Shown: positions 13,001 to 20,535 of the stretch, piece after piece
Layout of the letters: each line of letters starts with the position of its first letter
How positions within the stretch are numbered: the first letter of the stretch is position 1
Assembly: GCA_030549335.1 (NCBI GenBank)
Contig: CM060195.1
Span: forward strand, 15,307,501 to 15,371,500
From: Pontederia crassipes
Taxonomy: Eukaryota; Streptophyta; Magnoliopsida; Commelinales; Pontederiaceae
DNA length: 64,000 nucleotides
Direction of reading: 5' to 3'
Notes under the pieces: model-generated
Told to the model about the DNA's origin: nothing
The model's input: only the letters and a program-made list of their open reading frames with translations
Database searches by the model: none
Translations under genes and position numbers: made by a program

Positions 13001-16000
13001 AACGGTTCAACTTCGGTTTGAAATAGAGTTAGAGTTCTAAAGATCTATCACCTCTTAAGGCACCCAAAGGTTGTAATAAGTATCTATAACTTATAGCTTT
13101 GAACCTTACTCTAAGACTCTAATCCCCAAGAGCGTTATCTTTGATTGTAACGGTTCAACTTCGGTTTGAAATAGAGTTAAAGTTCAAAAGATCTATCACC
13201 TCTTAGGACACCCAAAGGTTGTAATAAGTATCTATAACTTATAACTTTGACCCTAATTCTAAGACTCTAATCCCCAAGAGCGTTATCTTTGATTGTAACG
13301 GTTCAACTTCGGTTTGAAATAGAGTTAAAGTTCTAAAGATCTATCACCTCTTAGGACACCCAAAGGTTGTAATAAGTATCTATAACTTATAGCTTTGAAC
13401 CTTACTCTAAGACTCTAATCCCCAAGAGCGTTATCTTTGATTGTAACGGTTCAACTTCGGTTTGAAATAGAGTTAGAGTTCTAAAGATCTATCACCTCTC
13501 AGGGCACCCAAAGGTTGTAATAAGTATCTATAACTTATAGCTTTGAACCTTACTCTAAGACTCTAATCCCCAAGAGCGTTATCTTTGATTGTAACGGTTC
13601 AACTTCGGTTTGAAATAGAGTTAGAGTTCTAAAGATCTATCACCTCTTAGGACACCCAAAGGTTGTAATAAGTATCTATAACTTATAGCTTTGAACCTTA
13701 CTCTAAGACTCTAATCCCCAAGAGCGTTATCTTTGATTGTAACGGTTCAACTTCGGTTTGAAATAGAGTTAGAGTTCTAAAGATCTATCACCTCTTAGGG
13801 CACCCAAAGGTTGTAATAAGTATCTATAACTTATAGCTTTGAACCTTACTCAAAGATTCTAATCCCCAAGAGCGTTATCTTTGATTGTAACGGTTCAACT
13901 TCGGTTTGAAATAGAGTTAGAGTTCTAAAGATCTATCACCTCTTAGGGCACCCAAAGGTTGTAATAAGTATCTATAACTTATTGCTTTGAACCTTACTCT
14001 AAGACTCCAATCCCCAAGAGCGTTATCTTTGATTGTAACGGTTCAACTTCGGTTTGAAATAGAGATAAACTTCTAAAGATCAATCACCTCTTAGGACACC
14101 CAAAGGTTGTAATAAGTATCTATAACTTATAGCTTTGAACCTTACTCTAAGACTCTAATCCCCAAGAGCGTTATCTTTGATTGTAACGGTTCAACTTCGG
14201 TTTGAAATAGAGTTAAAGTTCTAAAGATCTATCACCTCTTAGGGCACCCAAAGGTTGTAATAAGTATCTATAATTTATCGCTTTGAACCTTACTCTAAGA
14301 CTCTAATCCCCAAGAGCGTTATCTTTGATTGTAACGGTTCAACTTCGGTTTGAAATAGAGTTAGAGTTCTAAAGATCTATCACCTCTTAGGGCACCCAAA
14401 GGTTGTAATAAGTATCTATAACTTATAGCTTTGTACCTTACTCTAAGACTCTAATCCCCAAGAGCGTTAACTTTGATTGTAACGGTTCAACTTCGGTTTG
14501 AAATAGAGCTAGAGTTCTAAAGATCTATCACCTCTTAGGGCACCCAAAGGTTGTAATAAGTATCTATAACTTATAGATTTGAACCTTACTCTAAGACTCT
14601 AATCCCCAAGAGCGTTATCTTTGATTGTAACGGTTCAACTTCGGTTTGAAATAGAGTTAAAGTTCTAAAGATCTATCACCTCTTAGGGCACCCAAAGGTT
14701 GTAATAAGTATATATAACTTATCGCTTTGAACCTTACTCTAAGACTCTAATCCCCAAGAGCGTTATCTTAGATTGTAACGTTCAACTTCGGTTTGAAATA
14801 GAGTTAAAGTTCTAAAGATCTATCACCTCTTAGGACACCCAAAGGTTGTAATAAGTGTCTATAACTTATAGCTTTGAACCTTACTCTAAGACTCTAATCC
14901 CCAAGAGCGTTATCTTTGATTGTAACGGTTCAACTTCGGTTTGAAATAGAGTTAAAGTTCAAAAGATCTATCACCTCTTAGGACACCCAAAGGTTGTAAT
15001 AAGTATCTATAACTTATAACTTTGACCCTAACTCTAAGACTCTAATCCCCAAGAGCGTTATCTTTGATTGTAACGGTTCAACTTCGGTTTGAAATAGAGT
15101 TAAAGTTCTAAAGATCTATCACCTCTTAGGACACCCAAAGGTTGTAATAAGTATCTATAACTTATAGCTTTGAACCTTACTCTAAGACTCTAATCCCCAA
15201 GAGCATTATCTTTGATTGTAACGGTTCAACTTCGGTTTGAAATAGAGTTAGAGTTCTAAAGATCTATCACCTCTTAAGGCACCCAAAGGTTGTAATAAGT
15301 ATCTATAACTTATAGCTTTGAACCTTACTCTAAGACTCTAATCCCCAAGAGCGTTATCTTTGATTGTAACGGTTCAACTTCGGATTGCAATATAGTTAGA
15401 TTTCTAAAGATCTATCACCTCTTATGGCACCCAAAGGTTGTAATAAGTATCTATAACTTATAGCTTTGAACCTTACTCTAAGACTCTAATCCCCAAGAGC
15501 GTTATCTTTGATTGTAACGGTTCAACTTCAGTTTGAAATAGAGTTAAAGTTCTAAAGATCTATCACCTCTTAGGGCACCCAAAGGTTGTAATAAGTATAT
15601 ATAACTTATCGCTTTGAACCTTACTCTAAGACTCTAATCCCCAAGACCGTTATCTTAGATTGTAACGGTCAACTTCGGTTTGAAATAGAGTTAAAGTTCT
15701 AAAGATCTATCACCTCTTAGGACACCCAAAGGTTGTAATAAGTGTCTATAACTTATAGCTTTGAACCTTACTCTAAGACTCTAATCCCCAAGAGCGTTAT
15801 CTTTGATTGTAACTGTTCAACTTCGGTTTGAAATAGAGTTAAAGTTCTAAAGATCAATCACCTCTTAGGGCACACAAAGGTTGTAATAAGTATCTATAAC
15901 TTATAGCTTTGAACCTTACTCTAAGACTCTAATCCCCAAGAGCGTTATCTTTGATTGTAACGGTTCAACTTCGGTTTGAAATAGAGTTAGAGTTCTAAAG

Positions 16001-16005
16001 ATCTA
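4001..16005 (+). repeat. 22/23-monomer higher-order repeat (3,256-3,402 bp)
   Basis: Using the rare AGATAAA box as a marker, unit starts fall at 4001, 7257, 10659 and 14061, giving units of 3,256, 3,402 and 3,402 bp and a final partial unit cut by the retrotransposon. Independent markers agree: GTGTCTATAA at 8051, 11453 and 14855; GAGCATTATC at about 8400, 11802 and 15205; GATGTATC at 9492 and 12894. The two full 23-monomer units share single-base deletions and look nearly identical, with only a handful of differences noticed. The 22-monomer unit lacks two monomers between the GATGTATC and AGATAAA markers that the later units have, and differs by one monomer elsewhere. Confidence 0.88.
16001..16005 (+). 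repeat. Target-site duplication, left copy (ATCTA)
   Basis: ATCTA directly precedes the 5' LTR and is repeated at 21225-21229 right after the 3' LTR. Removing the element and one copy rebuilds the normal monomer sequence AAGATCTATCACC in phase. Confidence 0.95.
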
Positions 16006-16229
16006 TGATATGAACCAGGAAACGCATACATTGCAGCCGGCAATAGAAGATTGTTCTAGCAAAGTTGGATGATCAAGATAATGGTTTGGATCTCAGGCAT
16101 AAGGAAATTGAAGATAATCAAGAATGTTTGGAATTTATAATTGATCCGTTACAAGATCGAGTTAGATCAGATCCAACTTCTCAACGGGTTGTAAATTGGG
16201 CCGCATGAAGAGTCAGCATAACTTGGGCC

Positions 16230-16259
16230 AAATAAATCATGGTTTAACCATATTTATTT
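16230..16259. promoter_or_regulatory. Near-perfect palindrome in LTR U3
   Basis: A 30-nt dyad: arms AAATAAAT and ATGGTT on the left pair with AACCAT and ATTTATTT on the right, with one unpaired C at 16238 and a central T. It is kept in the 3' LTR and the solo LTR, except that position 22668, just outside the right arm, differs in the solo copy. It lies about 145 bp upstream of the TATA box, so a factor-binding or cruciform element is possible; function is inference. Confidence 0.5.
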
Positions 16260-16402
16260 GGAATTTTCGGAATTAATTAAATATGGAATATGCTGATGAG
16301 GATTGTAACAGAAATTGAGTTTGTTATTTTGTTAAATTAGTTAGGTTACTTGTGGGCTAAGTTAGGGTATTTTCTTTCAGCCCAAATTCTGTTTCTAGGG
16401 CC

Positions 16403-16410
16403 TATAAATA
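16403..16410 (+). promoter_or_regulatory. LTR TATA box
   Basis: TATAAATA in a G/C-flanked context, the best RNA polymerase II core promoter candidate in the LTR. Identical copies lie at 20933-20940 (3' LTR) and 22811-22818 (solo LTR). Start of transcription is predicted near 16435. Confidence 0.7.
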
Positions 16411-16493
16411 CTGTTACTCATTGTTATGTTAGACATCTTTGAATCTATAAACAATTTGGCTTAATTGCTTTTGCTGTGAGGGAACTCCTGCAA

Positions 16494-16506
16494 CCCGTTC
16501 TTCGGG
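16494..16506 (+). other. Short hairpin in LTR R/U5
   Basis: CCCG and CGGG arms with a TTCTT loop, in the part of the LTR expected to be transcribed. Present in all three LTRs. Possible RNA structural element; no function can be shown. Confidence 0.35.
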
Positions 16507-16696
16507 AACTTCAGCTGTTAATTACAAGGTTGGCTATCTTGTGGTTAAATCCATCTATTTATAATATCGATTGCTTGGTTCATTGTAATCTTGAGGTTGA
16601 TATTCCGCTGCCTTGAAAATTCGTTTGATCTCGTTTCTTTGGTTATCATATATTGTTCCGGTCACTCAAGGCATTGTTCTTGAGCATCGTATCAGT

Positions 16697-16709
16697 TGGT
16701 ATCAGAGCC
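16697..16709 (+). other. Primer-binding site for tRNA-iMet
   Basis: TGGTATCAGAGCC begins two bases after the 5' LTR end and is complementary to the 3' end of plant initiator methionine tRNA, the usual primer of many plant LTR retrotransposons. The match stops at 13 nt, since the next bases are GCG. It fixes the element's orientation as plus. Confidence 0.93.
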
Positions 16710-16822
16710 GCGTTTTCGATTCGGTTTTCTAGTTATCTTCCATTATCTTGTTTCCCCTTGTTTCAGTTTTTAGAAAAAAAAAACACCAAAATTCTGCAAA
16801 AAAAAAAATCTGGTTTGTTTGT

Positions 16823-17043
16823 TCTTCAACCCTAGCCATCATCCTTGGATTCTTCAAAATCTGTTGCAGTTTGAAAAAAAAAATTCTGGTTTGGTTCTTC
16901 AAATCCTAACCGTCTTCCTTAATTGTTTTCTTTTGTTCTTCAAACCCTAGCCGTCATCTATCCTTCAAATCTGGTGCAGATTTGAAAAAAAAAATCCAAA
17001 AAAAAATCTATTTATTTGTTGTTGAAACCCTAGCCGTCATCCT
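16823..17043 (+). repeat. Four degenerate leader repeats with CCTAGCCGTCATC core
   Basis: The phrase TTCAAACCCTAGCCGTCATC or close variants occurs with cores near 16831, 16905, 16945 and 17028, each followed or preceded by an A-tract and a TCTGGT or TCTG motif. Spacing is irregular (about 40-85 bp), which suggests old tandem duplication with later indels. Confidence 0.7.
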
Positions 17044-17080
17044 TATTTATTCTCAAGTTTTGTTGCTGTTTCAAAAAAAA

Positions 17081-17330
17081 TCCGAAAATTGAAAAAAAAA
17101 AGATCGAGAAGGAAAGTGCAAGAAAGGAGAAGGGAAGGTAGAAAAAAAAATTCTGAATAAAAAAATTCCGAAAATAGAAAAAAGACTGAAAAGGAAAGTG
17201 CAAGAAAGGAGGAAAGAGAAGAACAGAAAAAAAATTTGAAAAAAAAATCCGAAAAAAAAAGAAATAGGAGAGAAAAAAAAAAGGAAGGATTATTTCTAGA
17301 GAAAAGTGCAAAGAAAATTGAGAATAGAAC
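17081..17330 (+). repeat. Purine-rich block with 82-bp repeat
   Basis: Almost only A and G on the plus strand, with scattered TTCCGAAAA-type phrases. GGAAAGTGCAAGAAAGGA occurs at 17111 and again at 17193, an 82-bp offset, and a shorter echo AAAAGTGCAAAGAAAA lies near 17302. The strong strand asymmetry explains the long Phe/Ser/Leu-rich minus-strand frames, which are not genes. Confidence 0.75.
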
Positions 17331-17388
17331 AATTTGACTCAAGGAAGGGTGATATTTGATTTCATTCCAATTCTAAATTTTTTGATAC

Positions 17389-17506
17389 CTATCCTTATTT
17401 GACAACATTTTCCTGATTTCTATTCCAAATCAATTCACATTACACATCTATCCTTATTTGGCAATCTTTTTTTCTGATCTCTATTCTAAAATCAACTTCA
17501 AGTATT
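17389..17506 (+). repeat. 59-bp direct repeat in leader
   Basis: CTATCCTTATTTGACAA at 17389 and CTATCCTTATTTGGCAA at 17448 each begin a similar stretch containing CTGAT, TCTATTC and a run of A/T followed by ATCAA. Two units, offset 59 bp. Confidence 0.65.
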
Positions 17507-17675
17507 CTTTTGATCTTGCAATCATATTGATAAATCAGATTGATTCAATCACACATTGCCTTTGTATTGACTTGCATTAGTTCTCCTAGAACTTGTTGGA
17601 GGGTTCAAGAGAGGAAAAAGGCCGAGTGGTAAGTACAATTGAGGGAAAAAACCAAATAGAGTTGAGATAAAATAC

Positions 17676-17701
17676 GAGTGTCACCACTGAGTGTCACCAC
17701 A
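17676..17701 (+). repeat. 13-bp tandem repeat upstream of start codon
   Basis: GAGTGTCACCACT is followed directly by GAGTGTCACCACA. It lies about 50 bp before the ATG at 17753. A small slippage-type duplication; no function is implied. Confidence 0.7.
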
Positions 17702-17752
17702 TGAGGTAGTGAGATTATTTTTTACTAACTTTTGTGGTAGCAATTTCCTACA

Positions 17753-18331
17753 ATGCCAACAGGAAAGGACAAAGATCTTAATTCTAGAAAAGAAGCAATT
17801 GATCAGAGAACAATGATGGAAGTCATGACGCAACATTTCCAACATCTTGAAAATATGATTACTGAACTTCATGATGAGGTAGATGTTCAAATTGCACAAC
17901 TACAACAAGTTATACCACCAAATCAAAGAAGAAATTGTCAAAGACAGCGTGCTCCTGATGAACATGATGAAGAGATGAAACAGAAAGATGATGGAAGTTG
18001 GAGAAAGCATAAGCTTGTTCTGATTGGAGGAAGAAGTCATGATCAAGAAAATGTTTTCTATGCGCGTTGTTGTGTTATGGACAGAACTTGTGGATTGATT
18101 ATTGATAGTGAAAGCTGCGTCAACCTTGCTAGCCATTACATGGTGGAGAAGTTGGGGCTACCAACCTTAAAGCACCCAAAACCATACAAACTTCAGTGGA
18201 TAAACGATGGAGAAGAAGTCAAAGTGACTAAACAGGTGCTTGTGCCATTTAAAATTGGAAGATTTACGAATGAAGTATTATGTGATGTTGTGTCAATGCA
18301 TGTTTGTCATATCCTTTTGGGGCAACCATGA
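17753..18331 (+). CDS. Truncated Gag N-terminus fused to retropepsin-like protease, ended by stop
   Basis: 192 codons from the first ATG after the leader. Residues about 18-55 (MMEVMTQHFQHLENMITELH and on) look like the coiled-coil Gag N-terminus of plant Ty3/gypsy elements, followed by a charged Arg/Gln/Asp/Glu linker. From about residue 100 it matches the protease region: FYARC, then CGLIIDSESCVNLAS, MVEKLGL, PYKLQW, and the second protease motif ILLG at 187-190. The Gag core (capsid domain) and CCHC zinc knuckle expected between these parts are missing, so an internal deletion is inferred. The active-site triad at 118-120 is D-S-E, whereas retropepsins have D-S/T-G. The TGA at 18329-18331 sits where relatives have Trp, and the same frame stays open beyond it. 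Probably inactive as an enzyme; recognition of the protease fold is firm. Confidence 0.82.
   Translation: MPTGKDKDLNSRKEAIDQRTMMEVMTQHFQHLENMITELHDEVDVQIAQLQQVIPPNQRRNCQRQRAPDEHDEEMKQKDDGSWRKHKLVLIGGRSHDQENVFYARCCVMDRTCGLIIDSESCVNLASHYMVEKLGLPTLKHPKPYKLQWINDGEEVKVTKQVLVPFKIGRFTNEVLCDVVSMHVCHILLGQP
18329..18331 (+). other. In-frame TGA splitting the element's main frame
   Basis: The frames on either side (17753-18331 and 18347-20224) are in the same phase, and the 15 bases between have no stop. Protease-like sequence continues across it (Q-Y-D-R, then VTHDG and NRY). This fits a TGG-to-TGA transition, or alternatively a read-through stop like those used by some retroelements between gag and pol. 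Confidence 0.75.
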
Positions 18332-18346
18332 CAATATGATCGATGT

Positions 18347-20224
18347 GTGACACATGATGGTGCTACCAACCGTTATAAATGTCGCAAAGATGGGAGGAAA
18401 TACACTTTAGCACCATTGCCACCTCAAGAAGTATACGAAGAGCAGATGCAACTTAAAGAGCGTGTAGCAGCCTACAACATTGAGAGGAAAAATTCGGTTA
18501 CACAACAACACTTGAAGAAAGAAGAAGCTGATTGTTCAGCAACTCCAAACAGTTATGAGAGTTGTGAGAAAGGCAAAGATGAAAAATATGAGTGCCACAA
18601 CTTGAGTGATGAAAATGAGAGCCACAATAATTTTGAGTGCTTAGAAAGGCCACTTTCTGAAATCATTGAAATGCAACATTTAGATGCTGAGTATTATGAG
18701 AGTTGTGAGAATGAGAGAAGATTAGATCTTGAGTGTTTAGAGAAGCCACCTCCAGAGAGATATGAGCAAAAGGACTTGAGTGTTGAGGCAAAAGAAAGAG
18801 AGTTCAGTAATGTTTCTCCTAATACTAACAATCTTTTGTCTTTTGATTCTGATTTCTCCATGCAGATATGTTGGAGTGGAATACATGAAGTTATATTTCC
18901 TATCATTCAAGGATCTAAAAGAGACTGTAGTGAGTATATGACAAGATGTTTGAAAGGTCCATCTCCTTGCTTTGAAACTTTATATTTGTTTGATGTGACT
19001 AGTTTGCAAGGTTTAGTTGAGAGAGGTGTTCAATGCCATCCGTCCTTTTCATTTTCATATTTGTTGGGTGCTGGCTCATTTTATTTATGTGTTACAATGA
19101 AGTTCTGGAATGAATATTTTCTAATATTGAGCATCTTTGATTGGCTTATTTTGATATTTAGATTTTCTGATAAGAGTATAATCTTATTCATCTCCTTGAA
19201 CCAACCATTGTGTCTTAGTAAAAACATTTCTTCAAAAAATTATTGCAGCTTGTCATATGATTTTTACATCACAAATGAGACATTTGCATCCATTGGAACT
19301 TTGCGTGTTTCCCACAAAAGATCTGTGATTATTTTCTTAGGAGGTATTTTGATTTATAGTAATAATTTACATGATCATTTGAGTGGAGTACATGAAGTTA
19401 TAAATTCTCTCTTGCAAGGATTTGAAAGAGGTATTGAGTTTATGACAACTAGTTTGAAAAGATCAGTTCTTACTTTTCAAAGTTTATATTTGCTGGATGT
19501 GTCTGAGCTTTTAATTGAGAGAAGAATTGAGTGGCATGCAATCATTAGATCTGAATTTTCCATTTCACTTTCTTATTCATTGAGTGCTGAAACACTTTAT
19601 TTGAGCCATATGGTGAAATTTTGTAATGAATATTTTATAGTCCGGAGTACTTTTGATTGGTTGATTTTGATTTCAAGATTTTCTGAGCCTACCTTATTCA
19701 TTTCTTTAAATTTATCTTTGTGCTTTCCTAAGATCATTTTTGCAGATGATGGTTGCAATCTTTCATATAATTTTCACATCATGATTCGAAAATTCATTGC
19801 ATTTGCATTAGTAAGACTTTTGTGCAATTTTCATCAAAGATTTAAGAGTAACTTCTTTGGAGATATCTTGATTAATAGCAGTCATTTGCAAAGTAATTTT
19901 GATGATATTTTGGTTTGTTGCAAGGACTTGCATGATTCCCTTTATAAGCCAAGTTGTTTGATGCATTACAGATATATTTCACTTGCAGATTTTAAGGATC
20001 CATTTTATTTTGAGGGAAAAGATGTCCTTATTTTGGAACTACTTAACAATTTCCGTGTTAGAACTCTAGTCCCATGGCATACATTCCACATTTCATTTGA
20101 TAGGATCCTTATGCACAAGGGAAGGTCTCCAAAGTTTCGCACTTTGTTTCTTAAAATAGCATCGTCTCATGGGCATAAGATATTTCATCCAGGTGAGTAT
20201 GAAGAGTCGCATTACTTTTTATAA
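18347..20224 (+). CDS. Orphan retrotransposon frame, protease C-terminus plus repeat-containing region
   Basis: 625 codons, opening at GTG only because of the upstream TGA; the natural start is probably at 17753. Residues 1-45 continue the protease-linked region, including THDG, NRY, LAPLPP and VYEEQ, as in plant Ty3/gypsy polyproteins. Residues about 65-150 are acidic, with a two-fold repeat built on YESCE and ECLE-K/R-P. Residues about 176-520 form two tandem copies of a 169-173 residue unit rich in Phe, Leu, Ser and Ile, each with an NEYF...FDWLILI core. Two phrases, GILIYSNNLHDHL (about 333-345) and FDDILVCCKDLHDSL (about 518-532), resemble the reverse-transcriptase catalytic box, but the first lacks the Asp pair and no flanking RT blocks are seen. 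No RNase H, integrase zinc finger or DDE triad is seen. Function unknown. Confidence 0.7.
   Translation: MTHDGATNRYKCRKDGRKYTLAPLPPQEVYEEQMQLKERVAAYNIERKNSVTQQHLKKEEADCSATPNSYESCEKGKDEKYECHNLSDENESHNNFECLERPLSEIIEMQHLDAEYYESCENERRLDLECLEKPPPERYEQKDLSVEAKEREFSNVSPNTNNLLSFDSDFSMQICWSGIHEVIFPIIQGSKRDCSEYMTRCLKGPSPCFETLYLFDVTSLQGLVERGVQCHPSFSFSYLLGAGSFYLCVTMKFWNEYFLILSIFDWLILIFRFSDKSIILFISLNQPLCLSKNISSKNYCSLSYDFYITNETFASIGTLRVSHKRSVIIFLGGILIYSNNLHDHLSGVHEVINSLLQGFERGIEFMTTSLKRSVLTFQSLYLLDVSELLIERRIEWHAIIRSEFSISLSYSLSAETLYLSHMVKFCNEYFIVRSTFDWLILISRFSEPTLFISLNLSLCFPKIIFADDGCNLSYNFHIMIRKFIAFALVRLLCNFHQRFKSNFFGDILINSSHLQSNFDDILVCCKDLHDSLYKPSCLMHYRYISLADFKDPFYFEGKDVLILELLNNFRVRTLVPWHTFHISFDRILMHKGRSPKFRTLFLKIASSHGHKIFHPGEYEESHYFL
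18553..18780 (+). repeat. Acidic two-fold repeat inside orphan frame
   Basis: TTATGAGAGTTGTGAGAA occurs at 18553 and 18694 (141 bp apart), and GAGTGYTTAGARARGCCAC at 18635 and 18731 (96 bp apart). Both offsets are multiples of three, so the repeat and its internal deletion keep the reading frame. Encoded motif: YESCE, acidic spacer, ECLE-R/K-P, then a Glu/Gln/Leu-rich end. Confidence 0.7.
18874..19380 (+). repeat. Internal tandem duplication, unit A
   Basis: 507-bp unit starting GAGTGGAATACATGAAGTTA, followed directly by unit B. It encodes SGIHEV, FETLYLFDV, WNEYF...FDWLILIFRFS, LFISLN, SLSYDF and GILIYSNNLHDHL. These phrases line up in the same order with unit B. Confidence 0.85.
19381..19899 (+). 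repeat. Internal tandem duplication, unit B
   Basis: About 519 bp, starting GAGTGGAGTACATGAAGTTA. It encodes SGVHEV, FQSLYLLDV, CNEYF...FDWLILISRFS, LFISLN, NLSYNF and DILINSSHL. The offset to unit A grows from 507 bp at the start to 519 bp at the end, a net 12 bp, so indels have kept the frame. The units are clearly diverged, so the duplication is much older than the insertion itself. Confidence 0.85.
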
Positions 20225-20285
20225 TACTTATGTCTTCTTTCTCTGCACTTGCTGGCTCTTAACTTGATGGTATGGATGAGAAATT

Positions 20286-20495
20286 GTGCTTGTAATTATC
20301 ATTGAGATGCATCATGCAGTCATCAGACACATGAAAGGGAAGTATCAATATCCTCATTATGCGTGTCCTAAATTATTTAACAAATTCACATATGTGATAG
20401 GTTATATTTTCCTTATTGTGCATGTAAATTCGAGGACGAATCCTTTTGAAGATGAGGGAAATGATATGAATCTGGATATACTCTCCTTATCGTGA
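20286..20495 (+). pseudogene. Remnant of a Ty3/gypsy pol C-terminal tail
   Basis: A 69-codon open stretch without an ATG start. Its end, HVNSRTNPFEDEGNDM, resembles the closing residues of plant Ty3/gypsy polyproteins, which commonly end in an RTNPFEEGGND-like phrase just before the polypurine tract (family knowledge). The preceding residues are not recognisable as integrase. The DNA coding the tail phrase occurs a second time at about 20500-20535. I read it as a leftover of a lost pol gene, not a separate gene. Confidence 0.5.
20411..20474 (+). repeat. Upstream copy of polypurine tract and LTR start
   Basis: This 64-bp stretch repeats at 20485-20548 with a 74-bp offset. It includes a purine tract at 20448-20461 and then TGATATGAA at 20462-20470, the first nine bases of the LTR. 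The second copy is the real boundary. The upstream copy therefore carries a fossil tract and a fossil LTR edge inside the element. Confidence 0.85.
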
Positions 20496-20521
20496 ATGCA
20501 GATTCAAGGACGAATCCTTTT

Positions 20522-20535
20522 GAAGAGGAGGGGAA
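20522..20535 (+). other. Polypurine tract
   Basis: GAAGAGGAGGGGAA, all purine, ends directly at the first base of the 3' LTR. It is the expected primer site for plus-strand DNA synthesis. Confidence 0.92.

Larger units (their letters stand above)
1..16005 (+). repeat. 148-bp satellite array, left block
   Basis: Head-to-tail tandem repeat with a basic period of 148 bp, measured from successive TTTGAAATAG boxes at 1, 149 and 297. About 108 monomers, all in the same orientation, running off the left edge. Conserved landmarks in each monomer are TTTGAAATAGAG, AAGATCTATCACCTC, CACCCAAAGGTTG, TCTATAACTTATAG, CTCTAAGACTCTAATCCCC and AACGGTTCAACTTCGG. Variants fall into classes: TTAAAG or TTAGAG in the first box, GGACACCC or GGGCACCC in the middle, and a class with TTCAAAAG plus GACCCTAATT. 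Indels are rare: 2 bp lost near 369, single bases lost near 7977 and 8165. Most monomers carry one AGATCT (BglII) site. No long reading frame exists. Family not recognised; a structural heterochromatic or centromeric satellite is an inference. Confidence 0.97.
16006..16694 (+). repeat. 5' long terminal repeat
   Basis: 689 bp, starting TGATATGAACC and ending CATCGTATCA. It differs from the 3' LTR by three substitutions (16191, 16336, 16513) and no indel. It contains a TATA box at 16403-16410, so U3 should span roughly the first 420 bp and transcription should start about 30 bp further on; the R/U5 split is not resolvable by eye. No open frame of note lies within it. Confidence 0.97.
16710..17752 (+). 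other. Retrotransposon 5' leader, A-rich and repetitive
   Basis: About 1 kb of untranslated leader between the primer-binding site and the first credible start codon. It holds A-tracts, purine-rich blocks and several families of short direct repeats, listed separately. The short plus frame across 16653-16835 and the long minus-strand frames here come from base composition only. A packaging or dimerisation signal would be expected in such a leader, but none can be pointed to. Confidence 0.8.
20225..20535 (+). other. 3' region between last large frame and 3' LTR
   Basis: 311 bp after the orphan frame's TAA. It holds the remnant tail of a polyprotein, a duplicated copy of the polypurine-tract/LTR boundary, and the functional polypurine tract. 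No further gene is seen. Confidence 0.8.

Noticed and set aside
1-16005. Regular repeats as a possible CRISPR array
   Set aside because: The whole 148-bp unit is conserved with no unique spacers, and the context is a plant nuclear satellite.
16653-16835. 60-codon plus-strand open frame
   Set aside because: Spans the LTR end, the primer-binding site and an A-tract; no recognisable protein.
17030-17342. Two overlapping minus-strand frames of about 100 codons
   Set aside because: Phe/Ser-rich translations of the reverse complement of a purine-rich leader; composition artefact.
17681-18136. Minus-strand frames of 72 and 78 codons
   Set aside because: Lie opposite the Gag-protease frame, which has clear family similarity on the plus strand.
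18694-18906. Minus-strand frame of 70 codons
   Set aside because: Antisense of the repeat-containing frame; no motif or independent support.
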